From Loxodes magnus (Eukaryota > Ciliophora > Karyorelictea > Loxodida > Loxodidae): a stretch of 64,000 nucleotides of DNA. Shown here in pieces: positions 37,504 to 48,280 of this stretch. A program made the position numbers and the translations under genes. The notes under the pieces are model-generated. The model did not search any database. It was not told where the DNA came from and saw only the letters and a list, made by a program, of their open reading frames with translations. Location: positions 62,001 to 126,000 of the forward strand of contig CAMPDV010001221.1 in assembly GCA_946699065.1 (NCBI GenBank), given 5' to 3'. Each line of letters starts with the position of its first letter. Position 1 is the stretch's first letter.

Positions 37504-38126
37504 ATGAATTAAGAAATGAAAAAGTAAGAAATGAAAGAAAAGAACAAAAGAACAAAGAAAAGAAAGGAAAAAAGAAAAAGAAAAAGAAAAAGAAAAAGAA
37601 GAAAGAAAGAAAGAAAGAAAAGAAGAAAAAAAGAAAGAAAGAAAGAAAAGAAGAAAGAAAAAGAAAGAAAAGAAAATTAAAAAAGGAAAAAAGAAAAAGA
37701 AAGGGAAGAAAAAAAGAAAAGAAAAAAAAGAAAGAAAGAAAGAAAAGAAGAAAGAAAAGAAAAAGAACAAAGAAAAAGAACAAAGAAAAAGAAAGGGAAG
37801 AAAAAAAGAAAAGAAAGAAAGAAAGAAAAAAAAAAAAGAAAGAAAAAAAAAAAAAAGTAAGAAAAAAAGAATAAAAAAAAGAAAATAAAAAAAAAAAAAA
37901 AAAGAAAGGGAAGAAAAAAAAAAAAGAAGAAAGAAAAAAAAAAGAAAAGAAAAGAAAATAAAAAAAAAGAAGAAAGAAAGAAAAAAAAAAAAAGAAAAAA
38001 AGAAATGAAAAGAAAAGAAAAGAAAAGAGAAAAAAAAAAGGAAAAAAAAAAAAAAAGGAAAGAAAGAAAAAAAAAGGAAAAAAAAAAGTAAGAAAGAAAA
38101 AAAAAAAAGAACAAAGAAAAAGCAAA
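37504..38126 (+). repeat. Near-pure purine tract
   Basis: About 600 bp composed almost only of A and G on the plus strand, in AAAG/GAAA/GAAAA units, with a handful of C or T. The long Lys/Arg and Phe/Ser ORFs read from it are low-complexity artefacts. Purine/pyrimidine mirror tracts of this kind can form triplex DNA. Confidence 0.9.
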
Positions 38127-38372
38127 GGAAAAAAAAATTTATTTTTGTAAGAGAAAAAATGTAAGTAAAAAAGGGAAAAATTTTTAAAGTAAAGAAGAAA
38201 AGAAAAGTAAGCAGGGGAAAGAATAAAAAAAATTGAAAGAAGGGAGAAGGAGTGTGAAATAAATGAGCATGGAGAAAGAAAGAGATAGTGGAGTTAAAGG
38301 GAGTAGATTAGAAGTATAAAAAAGGTGCAAGGAAGTGTAAAGAAGTGGTAGTAAATTCATGAAAAATAAAAA

Positions 38373-38425
38373 AGTCTTTTTTTGCTCAGCGTTTTACACT
38401 ACAAGAGATTTTTTTTGATGGACTA
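38373..38425 (+). repeat. 53-bp dispersed repeat, copy 1
   Basis: Contains TTTTTTTGCTCAGCGTTTTA, then CACTACAAGAG and a T-run ending in GATGGACTA. It is nearly identical to 38807-38860. Confidence 0.85.
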
Positions 38426-38806
38426 GAGGAGGGTTAAAGTGGATAGGGTGTGGGAGGGAATAATGAATAATGGGTAAAAAAAATAATTGTATAGGATATT
38501 TTTTGTAAAAAGGTAAAAAATTTAAGAAAGGGACAAATTTTTTGGTTAAATGAAAATAGAGTTAGGAATAAAAAAATTTGAAATTTATTTTTCTAAAATA
38601 TTTTGTGATTGAGTGAGAATAAAAAATTTTTGAGTGAAAGGAATTTAAAATTTTTTTGATTTTTGAAAACGAGTAAAAAGTAATTTGGTGATAAGAGTAA
38701 GAGGAGGTGAAAGGAAAGATTAATGGAGTGTTTTTGGGATGAATCGGATGTTAGAGGGAATTTTTTTTAAGAAAATGAGAAGTGTTATAAAGTGAAAAAT
38801 GGTGAA

Positions 38807-38860
38807 AGCCTTTTTTTGCTCAGCGTTTTACACTGCAAGAGATTTTTTTTGATGGACTAA
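38807..38860 (+). repeat. 53-bp dispersed repeat, copy 2
   Basis: Nearly identical to 38373-38425 (a few substitutions). It runs straight into the GGACTAAAAAATTTT tandem repeat. Confidence 0.85.
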
Positions 38861-38945
38861 AATTTTGGGTTGGACTAAAAAATTTTGGAATGGACTAAAA
38901 AATTTTGGGTTGGACTAAAAAATTTTGGAACGGACTAAAAAATTT
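38853..38945 (+). repeat. About 20-bp tandem repeat
   Basis: Five units of the form GGTTGGACTAAAAAATTTT or GGAATGGACTAAAAAATTTT, expanded from the last bases of the 53-bp repeat. Confidence 0.9.
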
Positions 38946-39257
38946 TGCAAAATTAAGGAAAAGGGTTAAAACGTAATATTTTTAAATAAAAAATAATAGA
39001 ATCATGAATAATAAAAAAATAATTTAGAAAATAGAATAAAGTAAGCTTCGATATAATAAAAAGATTAAAATATTTATAAATTTAATTATTTAGACTTATT
39101 GATAAGAAAAACTAAGTTAAAGAAGAATTATCTTATAAAATATTTAGAGAAGTAAAAATAATTTGAATATAAGAATAGATAATGATGAAAAGAGATAACT
39201 AACTAAATTAAGTAAAAGAAAACAAAAAAAGAAATATAATTAAGAGAGAAAGGAAAA

Positions 39258-39310
39258 GTGTAGAGTTTTTTTTGGAGATTTACACTATAGAAGAATTTTA
39301 TGATGGACTA
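39258..39310 (+). repeat. 53-bp dispersed repeat, diverged copy 3
   Basis: Same order of blocks as the two upstream copies (T-run, TTTACACTA, AAGA, T-rich, GATGGACTA) but clearly diverged. It lies about 85 bp upstream of the ORF1 element. Confidence 0.6.
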
Positions 39311-39394
39311 ATCTTGGATGATTTGTTTTTACTTGTTTAAAAAATAATAATAAATTTTTTATATAATATAATTTAATACAGTATTTAATATAAA

Positions 39395-40460
39395 ATGGCT
39401 GGCTTCAAGAAGGGCTTTTTTACCACCTCCTCAGAACAGAAGAGAAAACCAGAAGCAAATATTCTCACCACGTCTTCTTCAACTTAACGCTCTTCTTAAT
39501 AAAAATAGCCAGAACATCAAAATAAATTAGAAGAACTAATAAAAAATACTAAATCCTACAAATTAAAATAAAGCGGACTTCTTCCGTCAAAGGACAAGCA
39601 GGAACTGAGACAAAAATTAAGAACAGAAAAGTTGACACAGCTCTCAACGCCTCCATTGAAAAATGAAAAAAGAGACCACTCAACTGAATTGATAAAAATA
39701 ATAACGAAGAAATAAAAAATAAACGAAGAAGGTAAAGTACGATAATTTAATATAGATCCTATTACCTTTGATTTAGACAACATTGAAATAGAACAAATGA
39801 ACTCTGAATAGATGAAACAGCTGATTCATCTACTTATTAGAAACATAAAAAAAACTCGAAGAGGAATTAAACTCCCAGAAGGAAGAGATGCTTACAATAA
39901 GTCAGGATCTGATAAACCATGAAGATGATGACGAAATCCATATGGTAGATCGAAGAGCTAAAGTCGGAGTCTATGAGTCAATTTAAAATTTAGAGAATGA
40001 TATTTGAGTAATGCAAGAGCAAGACGAGAAAAACTGAGTAAAATTAGATTCCAGACTTAAATTAATAGAAGAAAACCTGTAGAAGCCTTTTTAAGAAATT
40101 CCAATGGAAATAGAGAAACAAGAAAAGATATTTCCTAGAGCAAGGAAAAGATGTTACATTTGCAACAGCACTTGACATCTATGGCGAAAATGTCCCCAAT
40201 AAAAAAGAATAAGAATGAATATTCGGAGTAATATTAACTATTAGCAACTGAAATGGCGAGCGACGGAATTCTTCCCATCGGGAAATGGGAAAATCTGGAA
40301 AAAAAAGCAAATTCTTAACTCAGGTTATTAAAAAGAGAGAAGTCCTGGAAAAAGAGCACAAGGAACGAACATGCAGGAAAGGAGATTTTATACATTTAAA
40401 ACTTCATTAAGCCGGAAGGCGAACAGTTATTTTAATTATTTAAAGATTTAATTTTCAATT
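39395..40460 (+). mobile_element. ORF1-type CCHC element, copy 6
   Basis: ATG at 39395 starts MAGFKKGFFTTSSEQKRK, homologous to the 29.8-kb element. It has a coiled coil (NSEQMKQLIHLLIRN; LEEELNSQKEEML), then zinc knuckle CYICNSTWHLWRKCP near 40.15 kb, in which the first Trp is TGA and the second TGG. An Arg/Lys-rich tail (MNIRSNI, SGNGKIWKKK) ends at about 40.44 kb in a TTATTTTAATTATTTA run. It is well preserved, with at least one break. A clear target-site duplication was not found. No reverse transcriptase follows. Confidence 0.8.
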
Positions 40461-40469
40461 TGATCGCAA

Positions 40470-41015
40470 ACATTTTATTTTAAACTAAAGCTTATATTTT
40501 TAAATGAAACTTGCTTTTCAGTAGATATTTCAAATAAACGTATTCCACCTTATATTTTCGAAATTAGTTTTACTTTTTCTTCCAACTTGATTTTAATTTA
40601 ATTTCATGTTATAACTTTCATGAAAGCAACGCATTATATTCTTTTGAAGAAGCAAGACTCTTTATTAAGTTTTAAATAAAAGTTACTATTTAGATAGTAT
40701 TTCAGATTATCTTAAATTAACAATTATAATGATATAAGTCCTGATTTGATTTCTCATTAGAATTAATTTAGTTGATATTATAATAATAAAATTTTTACTT
40801 TTAAGTAGATTTATTTTAAAATACTCAATTTTGAATAGCATTTTAATAAATTTATCAATTAATTTTACTCTTAAAAGTTAAATCTTAAGTTTTATTTTTA
40901 TTAGTTATAATCTATTTTAAACTCACAGTTAACGTGAGACATATATTGGTAATTTCACATTTATGATTTTTCAATTAAAATAAATCTAATTACCTTATTG
41001 TAATTTTATTATATA
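40470..41015. other. AT-rich spacer
   Basis: AT-rich DNA after the ORF1 element. No gene or repeat recognised. Confidence 0.45.
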
Positions 41016-41024
41016 TAATATAAA

Positions 41025-41870
41025 ATGGATGTCGGCTGCGTCAGGAGAACAAGTAGGTAATCTGGTGCAGTGTTTTCTGCATAAAAAATCAACATTATTG
41101 TAAGTAGTAAGAATGGAATTTTTTAATAATAAAAAGCAAATATTTAGTAATTATATTACTTAAAATATAATTATTTTAAAAATGCTATATTTTCTCATAT
41201 TTTAATTATTCTCATCATATAACAAAAGAGGACTAAAATTCCAGAAGATAATTAAGAAGATTCTATATAAATAACAGCAATGCTTACAAGAAAAAGAATG
41301 GATACAGAATAGATCTAAATGAGACTGAGGTGGAATGGTAACAATTTACATTAAAAAAATGGTTGAGGAATTCAACTTTGATAAAAAATATTTAGCTGGA
41401 ATTGAATGAAATTCCAAGGAAGTCAAGCAATTGTTAAACTTTTGTTAATAATAATTATTTAAGTTTTTCATTATGTCCATTAATTAAGGATTTCAAAATT
41501 AATTAATTAATTAATTTTAACCTAAAGAATTTTGGGGACCGAAAACTCCTTTACAGCCAAACGACCCGATGCTCTCTTTTTTAGGAATGTCGGGGATATC
41601 CTGTCGTGTTCCAGATACAGATGTCAGAGAGTTCCATCGCTATGAGCAGCCAGATTTCAAGTTCCTACCAAGAGCGGATAATCTCGAAGACAGTATTTCC
41701 TTCGGAAAGAGACTCTGATCGGAGATTTTCTCAGCAACAAGAAAAGAACTTGCTCCTAGCCATAAAACCAGAAAATTAGTCAAGAAGGCCAATCTCAGCT
41801 CCAACTATCTTTTTAATTATCTAGAATTTCAAGAAGTTTCTAATTTAATGTTAAAACTCAACTTCACATA
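41025..41870 (+). CDS. GC-richer exon cluster, unknown gene
   Basis: Three coding-like blocks separated by AT-rich DNA: ATG 41025 (MDVGCVRRTSRQSGAVFSAQ) followed by GTAAG; about 41.23-41.45 kb (LQEKEWIQNRSKWDWGG, KKMVEEFNFDKKYLAGIEW); and about 41.51-41.87 kb (KEFWGPKTPLQPNDPMLSFL, VREFHRYEQPDFKFLPRADN, SISFGKRLWSEIF). Several Trp are TGA. The last block is the most GC-rich stretch of its neighbourhood. RADNLEDS might be a relic of the ARVVNLEK-type tail of the conserved-tail family. Exons, or germline segments split by AT-rich DNA, are both possible. Family not recognised. Confidence 0.4.
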
Positions 41871-41879
41871 ATCATACTT

Positions 41880-43100
41880 ATATTTTATTGGAAGATTCCT
41901 AAAAGTATAAAAGTTAGAATTTTTAATATTTACAGTATTCTTTTCTAAATTTTTTTATCGAAAAGATTCTTGCTTAGATTTAATTGAAAATTTGTAATTA
42001 AAAGAGAATGAAATATGTTTTAAATCTACAAAGTTCAATGTTTAAACTTTTTAAATACATTAAGTTATGAAATTCTTATTAATTATGCAGTTCTTAATTT
42101 TTTCTTAGATTCAAGCAAATTTTATCCATAAGACTTAGATTCAATATTAACTATTCTGCAATTTTTTATTTATTTATAAGCAATTCTTTCTTCCTCAAAT
42201 TTCATAAAGATCTGCGAAATCAGATACCTGCTTTTGTGATATTTTATTTTTTAGGTTATTTTTATTATACTTAATTTAATTTGATATATTTTTAAATTAA
42301 TTAAGAAGATGATATTTTATTTAATATAATATCACATAGATTTTAAATTTTTTATTTTTAAATATATTTTGGTATTTTAATTAAAAAATTGCAATAAAAT
42401 TTTTATTTCCTATAGCTTTTAATTAAGTTCAAAATTGACGAAATTAAAATATTTTTTTATTCTTAGTCAAAAATTTTTAAACTATCTCCAAGAAATTTAC
42501 TTTATTCTTTCTAATTAAATATTTTACTATCAGTTATAATAAATTAGTTAAAATATTTAACTATATTTTCTATAGTGTTTTAAGTAATTATTTTTAATCT
42601 CATGTGTATCATTTAGTGATGTTTATATGAAGTTTACACTTTTTTATTTTAATTAATAAGAGTTAAAATTAATCAAAAAATTTAATTTTGCTAAATTTTT
42701 ATGAAATTGGCCTTAAATTAGAGTTTTTCTTTCAAAATGAGAATACTAACCGTAAATATGGCTACTTTTTATAAAAATTAGTTCTACTTTGATATGTTTT
42801 TTAGTAATAGCTTGATTAATCATTAAATTACCTTCTACTAAGTCTTAAAATATTTAATATTCTAAACTAAATTAAAAAATAGTTTCCTTATTTAGAAATA
42901 TTGGTTAATGATCGTAATAATTATAATCAAGTAGATAAATAAGCAATTACATTCAATTAAAAACTTTTTAAAAAATTCAACTTTCTTACTCTTATTATGA
43001 ATTGATAAATTTTCATATGATGACATGATCTTGCTTTAATTAAATTAGTTTGGCTATTTAAAAATATCACTTTTTAATTTAAAATTAATACATAATCCTT
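41880..43100. other. AT-rich spacer
   Basis: AT-rich DNA with no convincing coding texture or repeats. Confidence 0.45.
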
Positions 43101-43128
43101 AATTTTATGAGCTATTTATAATTTTTTA

Positions 43129-43359
43129 ATGATTAAAATATATTTCTTTTTATTATTATTATATTTTATCCTATTTTCTAAACTTTTTAAAATTTTATCT
43201 TCAATCCAAATATTATCTAACAATTTATTTAAATCAAAAATAAATAGTCTGCAATATATTGATAGCTTTTATGAAATAGCATTTACTAATAATTACTATG
43301 AGTATTCTCAATATATAAATAGACTTATGAATTATATTATGATAAAATTCCAAAATTAA
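43129..43359 (+). CDS. Small ORF that avoids TAA, TAG and TGA
   Basis: 76 codons under the standard code (MIKIYFFLLLLYFILFSKL start, then SSIQILSNNLFKSKINSLQ). It has a hydrophobic N-terminus like a signal or membrane anchor and a more polar body with CAA for Gln. Stretches this long free of TAA and TAG are rare in such AT-rich DNA, and unlike its neighbours this ORF uses no reassigned codons. It may be chance, a fragment of organelle origin, or a gene with other codon habits. Confidence 0.2.
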   Translation: MIKIYFFLLLLYFILFSKLFKILSSIQILSNNLFKSKINSLQYIDSFYEIAFTNNYYEYSQYINRLMNYIMIKFQN

Positions 43360-43696
43360 TTGTAATTTTTTAGCTATTTTTAAATATCTACAAAAATAAA
43401 AACTCAATAAATCCTAAATATTTCTTAAATTAATATTTTGCTATATTATTATCTAAACTCTATAATTTTAATTAAATAAAATTTACTATTATGTTCATAT
43501 AAATTAAAATTGATAATCTATTTATAGAAAATTTAAAAGAATGTAATAAACATTATTTTACATAATTTTGCAAGTTTGAAAATATTTCCTTTTTGTTTGT
43601 TTTCTTAAAAATTTAGAATTTCATCTTTTAGATAACATAGTCTTTTCAACTTAGATATAATATTTTACTGATAATATTATTTTTTATCAGTAAAAA

Positions 43697-44143
43697 ATGG
43701 TTAAATAGGGAAGAGAATTTTATGTACTATGGAAGTATTAGCAAGAGTAGTTTAGACAAACTAACTTCTATGTGCAAAGGATACAAGATTAGAGTCAACA
43801 CATTAAAAGCATCCTGTAAAGTCAGAGAAGCTAGCAGATCCCATAGAGTAGGTAAATTTCGAAAAGATGGAGATTGAGAAGAATCCTCAACAAGCGAAAA
43901 TAATTGAACCAAAACTCAATATTTAGAAATTATGGTACTATTGCAAAATTAGTAAAAGGAAAAATTAGATCTGATGCAACGAAAAAGGGTCAGTTTACAG
44001 AATGAGGAAGAATTCTGAACTAGAAGAACAAGAAGACTTAGACTTAACTAATAACAGAAGAAGAAGAATTGGGGATGAAAACTTCACGAGTGTTAGGGCT
44101 CGTAAAAACAGGTTCAAACTCCAAAACTTTAATTAATTGGTGA
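43697..44143 (+). CDS. Small conserved-tail protein (IR1 right copy)
   Basis: 149 codons from ATG 43697 (MVKQGREFYVLWKYQQEQF) to the TGA at 44141. The first 90 residues are basic and Gln-rich and do not match the left copy. From RSDATKKG onward it aligns with the minus-strand gene at 4025-4470 through a TGA-encoded Trp, KNKKTQTQLITEE, LGM and SRVLGLVK, after which the frames drift apart. The point where homology starts coincides with the inner edge of IR1, so the inverted repeat carries only the 3' part of this gene plus about 1.2 kb of downstream DNA. The function is unknown. Confidence 0.6.
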
Positions 44144-45304
44144 TCGATTAGATACCATAGACATTTTTTATAATTAATCAGTAATAAATGAAATATTTTC
44201 AAAATAAACTCGTTCATTTTTATTTAATTGCATTTTAAAATACTATCTACTTTTTTATTTGCAAATAATTTATTTTGCTAAGAATTTCTTGCATAATTAT
44301 ATAAAAATCTTTTGGAAAAAGTTATTTTAAATAATTAATACTCAAATAGCATTTTACATTTTTCTTCTATTAGAACAAGTTCAAAACTTTGCTCTTTAAT
44401 ATTTTTTTAAATATATTTTCAGATTCTGCAATTTCTAGTCGAAAAATATGTAATTTTTTCTTCTCTTTTTACCATAAGAAATTTGAAAAAACACTTAATC
44501 ACTAAAATTGAGTATATATTTATTACCTTAAAATTTTCTATTTTATTATTATTTTTAGAACTATTTATGTTAAAATCTTTAGTCAATTTATAAAATTAAT
44601 AATACTAGTAATATAAATAAGGCTTTTTCCATCATTTTTTAGTATTTTAAATTATAATTTTTATCTTTAAAATATAAAATTTTAATAATTTATACATTTC
44701 AAATACTATGTAAAAGATGAAAACTATACCAATTTATATTTACAATAGTAAATATAGATAAATATAAGTTGTAAGATGGAGTATTTATAAATAAAATGAA
44801 TGTAAAATAATTTAAAAGTTTATTAAAACATACATATCTAATAATTATATCAGATAATAGATTAAAACTATTTCTTAACTAAGATATTAAAAAGTTTAAC
44901 GTAAATTCGCTCTACTTGACATAAGCATTAATATTTATTTTTTCATATAGTTTAAATAATTGTTTTATATCTAAATTTCGAACTGCATTCTTTTTAGTTA
45001 TTCGCAACTTTTATTTAAATAATAGAAGTAAATATTATATTAAGACTATAATTTGAAAATATATAATCTTCTTGTTTTTAACTGCTTTACTGAATTTACT
45101 AAATTAAAATAAAATTTTTATTTTTTTAATTCATTTTTTATATAATTTCTACTAAAAGTCTTTCTGTTCTAATTAAAAAATTTATGTAATTATCATAATT
45201 TTACATTTATTAGTTAATAAAATTTAAAAGTTCAAAAGTTTTAGAAATTATAAACACATCATTTTAAAGTAGAATTATCATATATATTAATGTTGAAATT
45301 ACTT
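43966..45304 (-). repeat. Inverted repeat IR1, right arm
   Basis: Reverse-complement partner of 2864-4180. Matching landmarks include TTTAAAATACTAAAAAA near the middle, ACATAAATAGTTCTAAAAAT, the Asp/Lys-rich coding tail, and the outer end TTAATGTTGAAATTACTT. Confidence 0.75.
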
Positions 45305-45309
45305 TGCTA

Positions 45310-46950
45310 TAGTATTAAATAGAAGATGTAGTAAAATTTAATTATTATAAAATCAAGCATAGAAAGTTTATTTCTACTAAAAGCAATATAATTATAAAAA
45401 AAGAATAAAGCAGCATAATACATTTAAAATATATAATAATGCTTTATTATTTAAATTATTGCTACTCTTTTTACTGTAGTTTCACTTAATAAATACATTT
45501 TTTACTTCTAATAATAAAATTTTTAGAAGCGCTATTGAAAAGAGCTTTCCATTTAAAACTTTAGAAATGATATTTTTAAATTTTAAATGCAATCGAAAGA
45601 GAAAAAGAACTAAATCTATTCCTTGTATTTGTATTTTTAAAATCTGATTTTATTCTAGATTCTAAAATTTTCTTTATAATTTATTTCTAAGATTCATTTG
45701 TTTTAGAGTAATTCAAAAAAGAAATAAGACAAGTTTTTCAAATATAATAATTTTCATGCTGACTAATGAAAAAATATCAGAAATAAGAGTATATTAATAA
45801 TAAAATAATAAAATAGCTAAAATTATATATCAAATATGGTTTTACAAACTGCTATTAAGTAAATAAATTTCTTTATATAACTTTAAGAATATGTCTAAGA
45901 CTATTAAAAATAGTAAAATTAAACTATATTTCAAAAAGTTTATTCTATATTTAAAGAGTTATAATTATTATAATCTAAATTTTCAAATTAGTCTGTAGTG
46001 ATATATGTATATATAATAAGCTAAATGAAAAGTAAAATAGATGAGAAAAGATATTTGAAAGCAAAAAGTTATATAATTTTATATAAACTAATATATTTTT
46101 GAAGGAATCACTTTTAAATAAACTTTTTTTAACTAATCAAAATTTTAGTTAAAATTGCTGGTAAATTAATTAACTCTAAGAAGTAAAGATTGATAAGAAT
46201 TAAATAAGCATTATTTAAATTAAAAATTTAATACCTATAACTGATTAGAAAAATATGAATAACGAAAATAATAAAATACTAAAACGCTTAAAAAAAGTTA
46301 ATTTCAATTAGATGTAAATTTAAAATAAAAAATCAATATAAATTTAAGGGTCCTGAAAATAAAAGATTGTAACATAAAAATTGCATTAAAAATGTATAAC
46401 CTTTTTTTATTAGCAAAAGTATTAATTGCTGCTTAAATATTTATTTATTTTTTAAATTATTTTTTCTTAAGAAATATATATTAAAATATTATAATTGCTT
46501 GAATTAAAATAAATGAAAATTAAATTTTGAAAAATAGTTTATATCCAAATAGATATCAAAATGGAAATAAAAAGAGTGTTGAAAAAAAATTTTTTTTTAA
46601 TCATCATAAAAATAAGAAAATTATAGAAAATAGATAAAAAATTGATAAAAAATTGATCTTTGACTATTAAAACAAATAAATTTTATTTTAAATTGCTATA
46701 AATATTTGATAAGTATACTAATTATATTAAGAAGTATTAGACTATAAAAGATAACTAATAAAGAAAATGCTTTATAAATTTAGTTATATTTTTGATGTAA
46801 AAATTTATATTAATACTTATTTAATATTAATGAAAAAAAGTAGAAAAAAACAATATTGACTTTTAATAGAAAATATTAAGAAAAAGAAAATTAGTTAATT
46901 TAATTTTCGCTGATCTAAATTAAAAAAACATTTGAAATTTACTTTCTTAG
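45310..46950. other. AT-rich spacer
   Basis: Extremely AT-rich, with long A and T runs. No gene, RNA or repeat recognised. Confidence 0.5.
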
Positions 46951-46959
46951 ATATCTTAA

Positions 46960-47150
46960 TAATAATAAAGGACTGAAGAATCCAGGGCTTAGATCAGAAT
47001 TTTATACAATCCTGTAAAATAAAGATAAAGTTTTATAATATGCCTAAAACTATCAGTTATAATTATTAAGAATTATACCATAAATCTGAAAAACTAGAAC
47101 AAAAATTCTTTAGAAATATTATTGAGTAATCTAGCATAAAAAGTACAATT
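46960..47150 (+). CDS. Short coding island, unknown
   Basis: A GC-richer patch reading GLKNPGLRSEFYTILQNKDK and LLRIIPQIWKTRTKILQK on the plus strand. It could be the start of the ORF1 fossil 300 bp downstream or a separate fragment. Confidence 0.25.
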
Positions 47151-47479
47151 AAAAAACTATGTGGAGCCAAAAATTCTAAAAAAATTTTGTTACATAGGAT
47201 CAAAAAACTGAGCCTAATTTTTTTAATAACTTTTTAAGCTTAAAATTCCTTCTAAAATGTTTTTACTTCTAAGAATTCGATATCGTCATTCAAAATTGAC
47301 TATCTTGAATTTTTATAAGTTTGGTATTTTTTGTTTATTTGTATTTAAGATAATATTGTGTCGAAATAGTTGAGCAATATAAAAGACGAGTACTTTAAAG
47401 TATTTAATAAAGGCTTACTAGAACAATTTAATTGTATTCTAGGGTAATTTTCTGATAAGGCTTTTTAATAAAGTATATA

Positions 47480-47960
47480 TACCTCAAAAATCACATATCT
47501 ACTATCTATTATCTCAAGGAAGAGATCACCAAGCTGAAGGGATCCTAAGTGGAGTTTCCTGGAGTGACAGTTAATTTCCAACTTCAACTTCAACCTTAAA
47601 TTCATCTGAACAAGATGGAAGTTGAACCTATCGCAATACTCTCCTTTCCTTATTGTAAAAAAACTTAAAGAACAATAGTCAAGACAAAAACGAGTTCTCA
47701 AAAGATGTTAATACTGTAAGTAGACGAATCACCTAATAAGACAGAGTTTAGAGTTCAAAAATTTTAAAGCAAAAAAATCAAGAGAATTATGCGAGAGACT
47801 AAGCAAAATATATTACTCTAATGGTTGATTCTACAGGGAAAAGATATTCAAGAAACTGGCAACGCTAAGAGGAACTTTGCCTTTAACAATAATTTAGATA
47901 GATCTCTCTCAGCTTTTTAGCATAAAATGAGAGGTTAAATTTCATTAATTAATTAAAAAA
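47480..47960 (+). mobile_element. ORF1-type CCHC element, fossil copy 7
   Basis: The plus strand holds a knuckle RCQYCKQTNHLIRQSLE with the family spacing (C-2-C-4-H) and the last Cys replaced by Ser, then a tail with SNGWFYREKIFKK, matching the post-knuckle motif of other copies. Upstream, NKMEVEPIA recalls the PMELEEV and PMEIEKQ segments before the knuckle in the 30- and 40-kb copies. The antisense 78-codon ORF is a shadow. Old, with breaks. Confidence 0.55.
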
Positions 47961-48280
47961 CCAAATTAGCAAAATATTTCCTTTAGTATTATACTAATTA
48001 ATATATCTTTAAGCATGAATATAGAAATTTTAAAATTATAAATTTAAGAAAATAGTAAACTTTTCTAATAATAAACAACATTATAAAATAGCTTCTTTAT
48101 ATTATAAAAATCTAACAATAATAACTATAATTTTTAATACTCTAATTTTAATAATTTGAAATAAAAACTAGCTACAATTTTTCTTAGTGTAAGAAGAAAG
48201 GCTTTGTGCTTATAAAGCAAAATAAATTAATAATTAAAATAGTAAACATTATTTTAATATAAAGGATTTATTACTTCTTA

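Noticed and set aside
37343-38125. Long Phe/Ser and Lys/Arg ORFs, up to 260 codons
   Set aside because: They are translations of the purine/pyrimidine tract in different frames, low-complexity on both strands.
2864-45304. A single 42-kb Polinton-like element defined by IR1
   Set aside because: No capsid, protein-primed polymerase, integrase or packaging ATPase could be recognised inside, and the interior holds host-like genes and LINEs; two inverted copies of a repeat explain it better.
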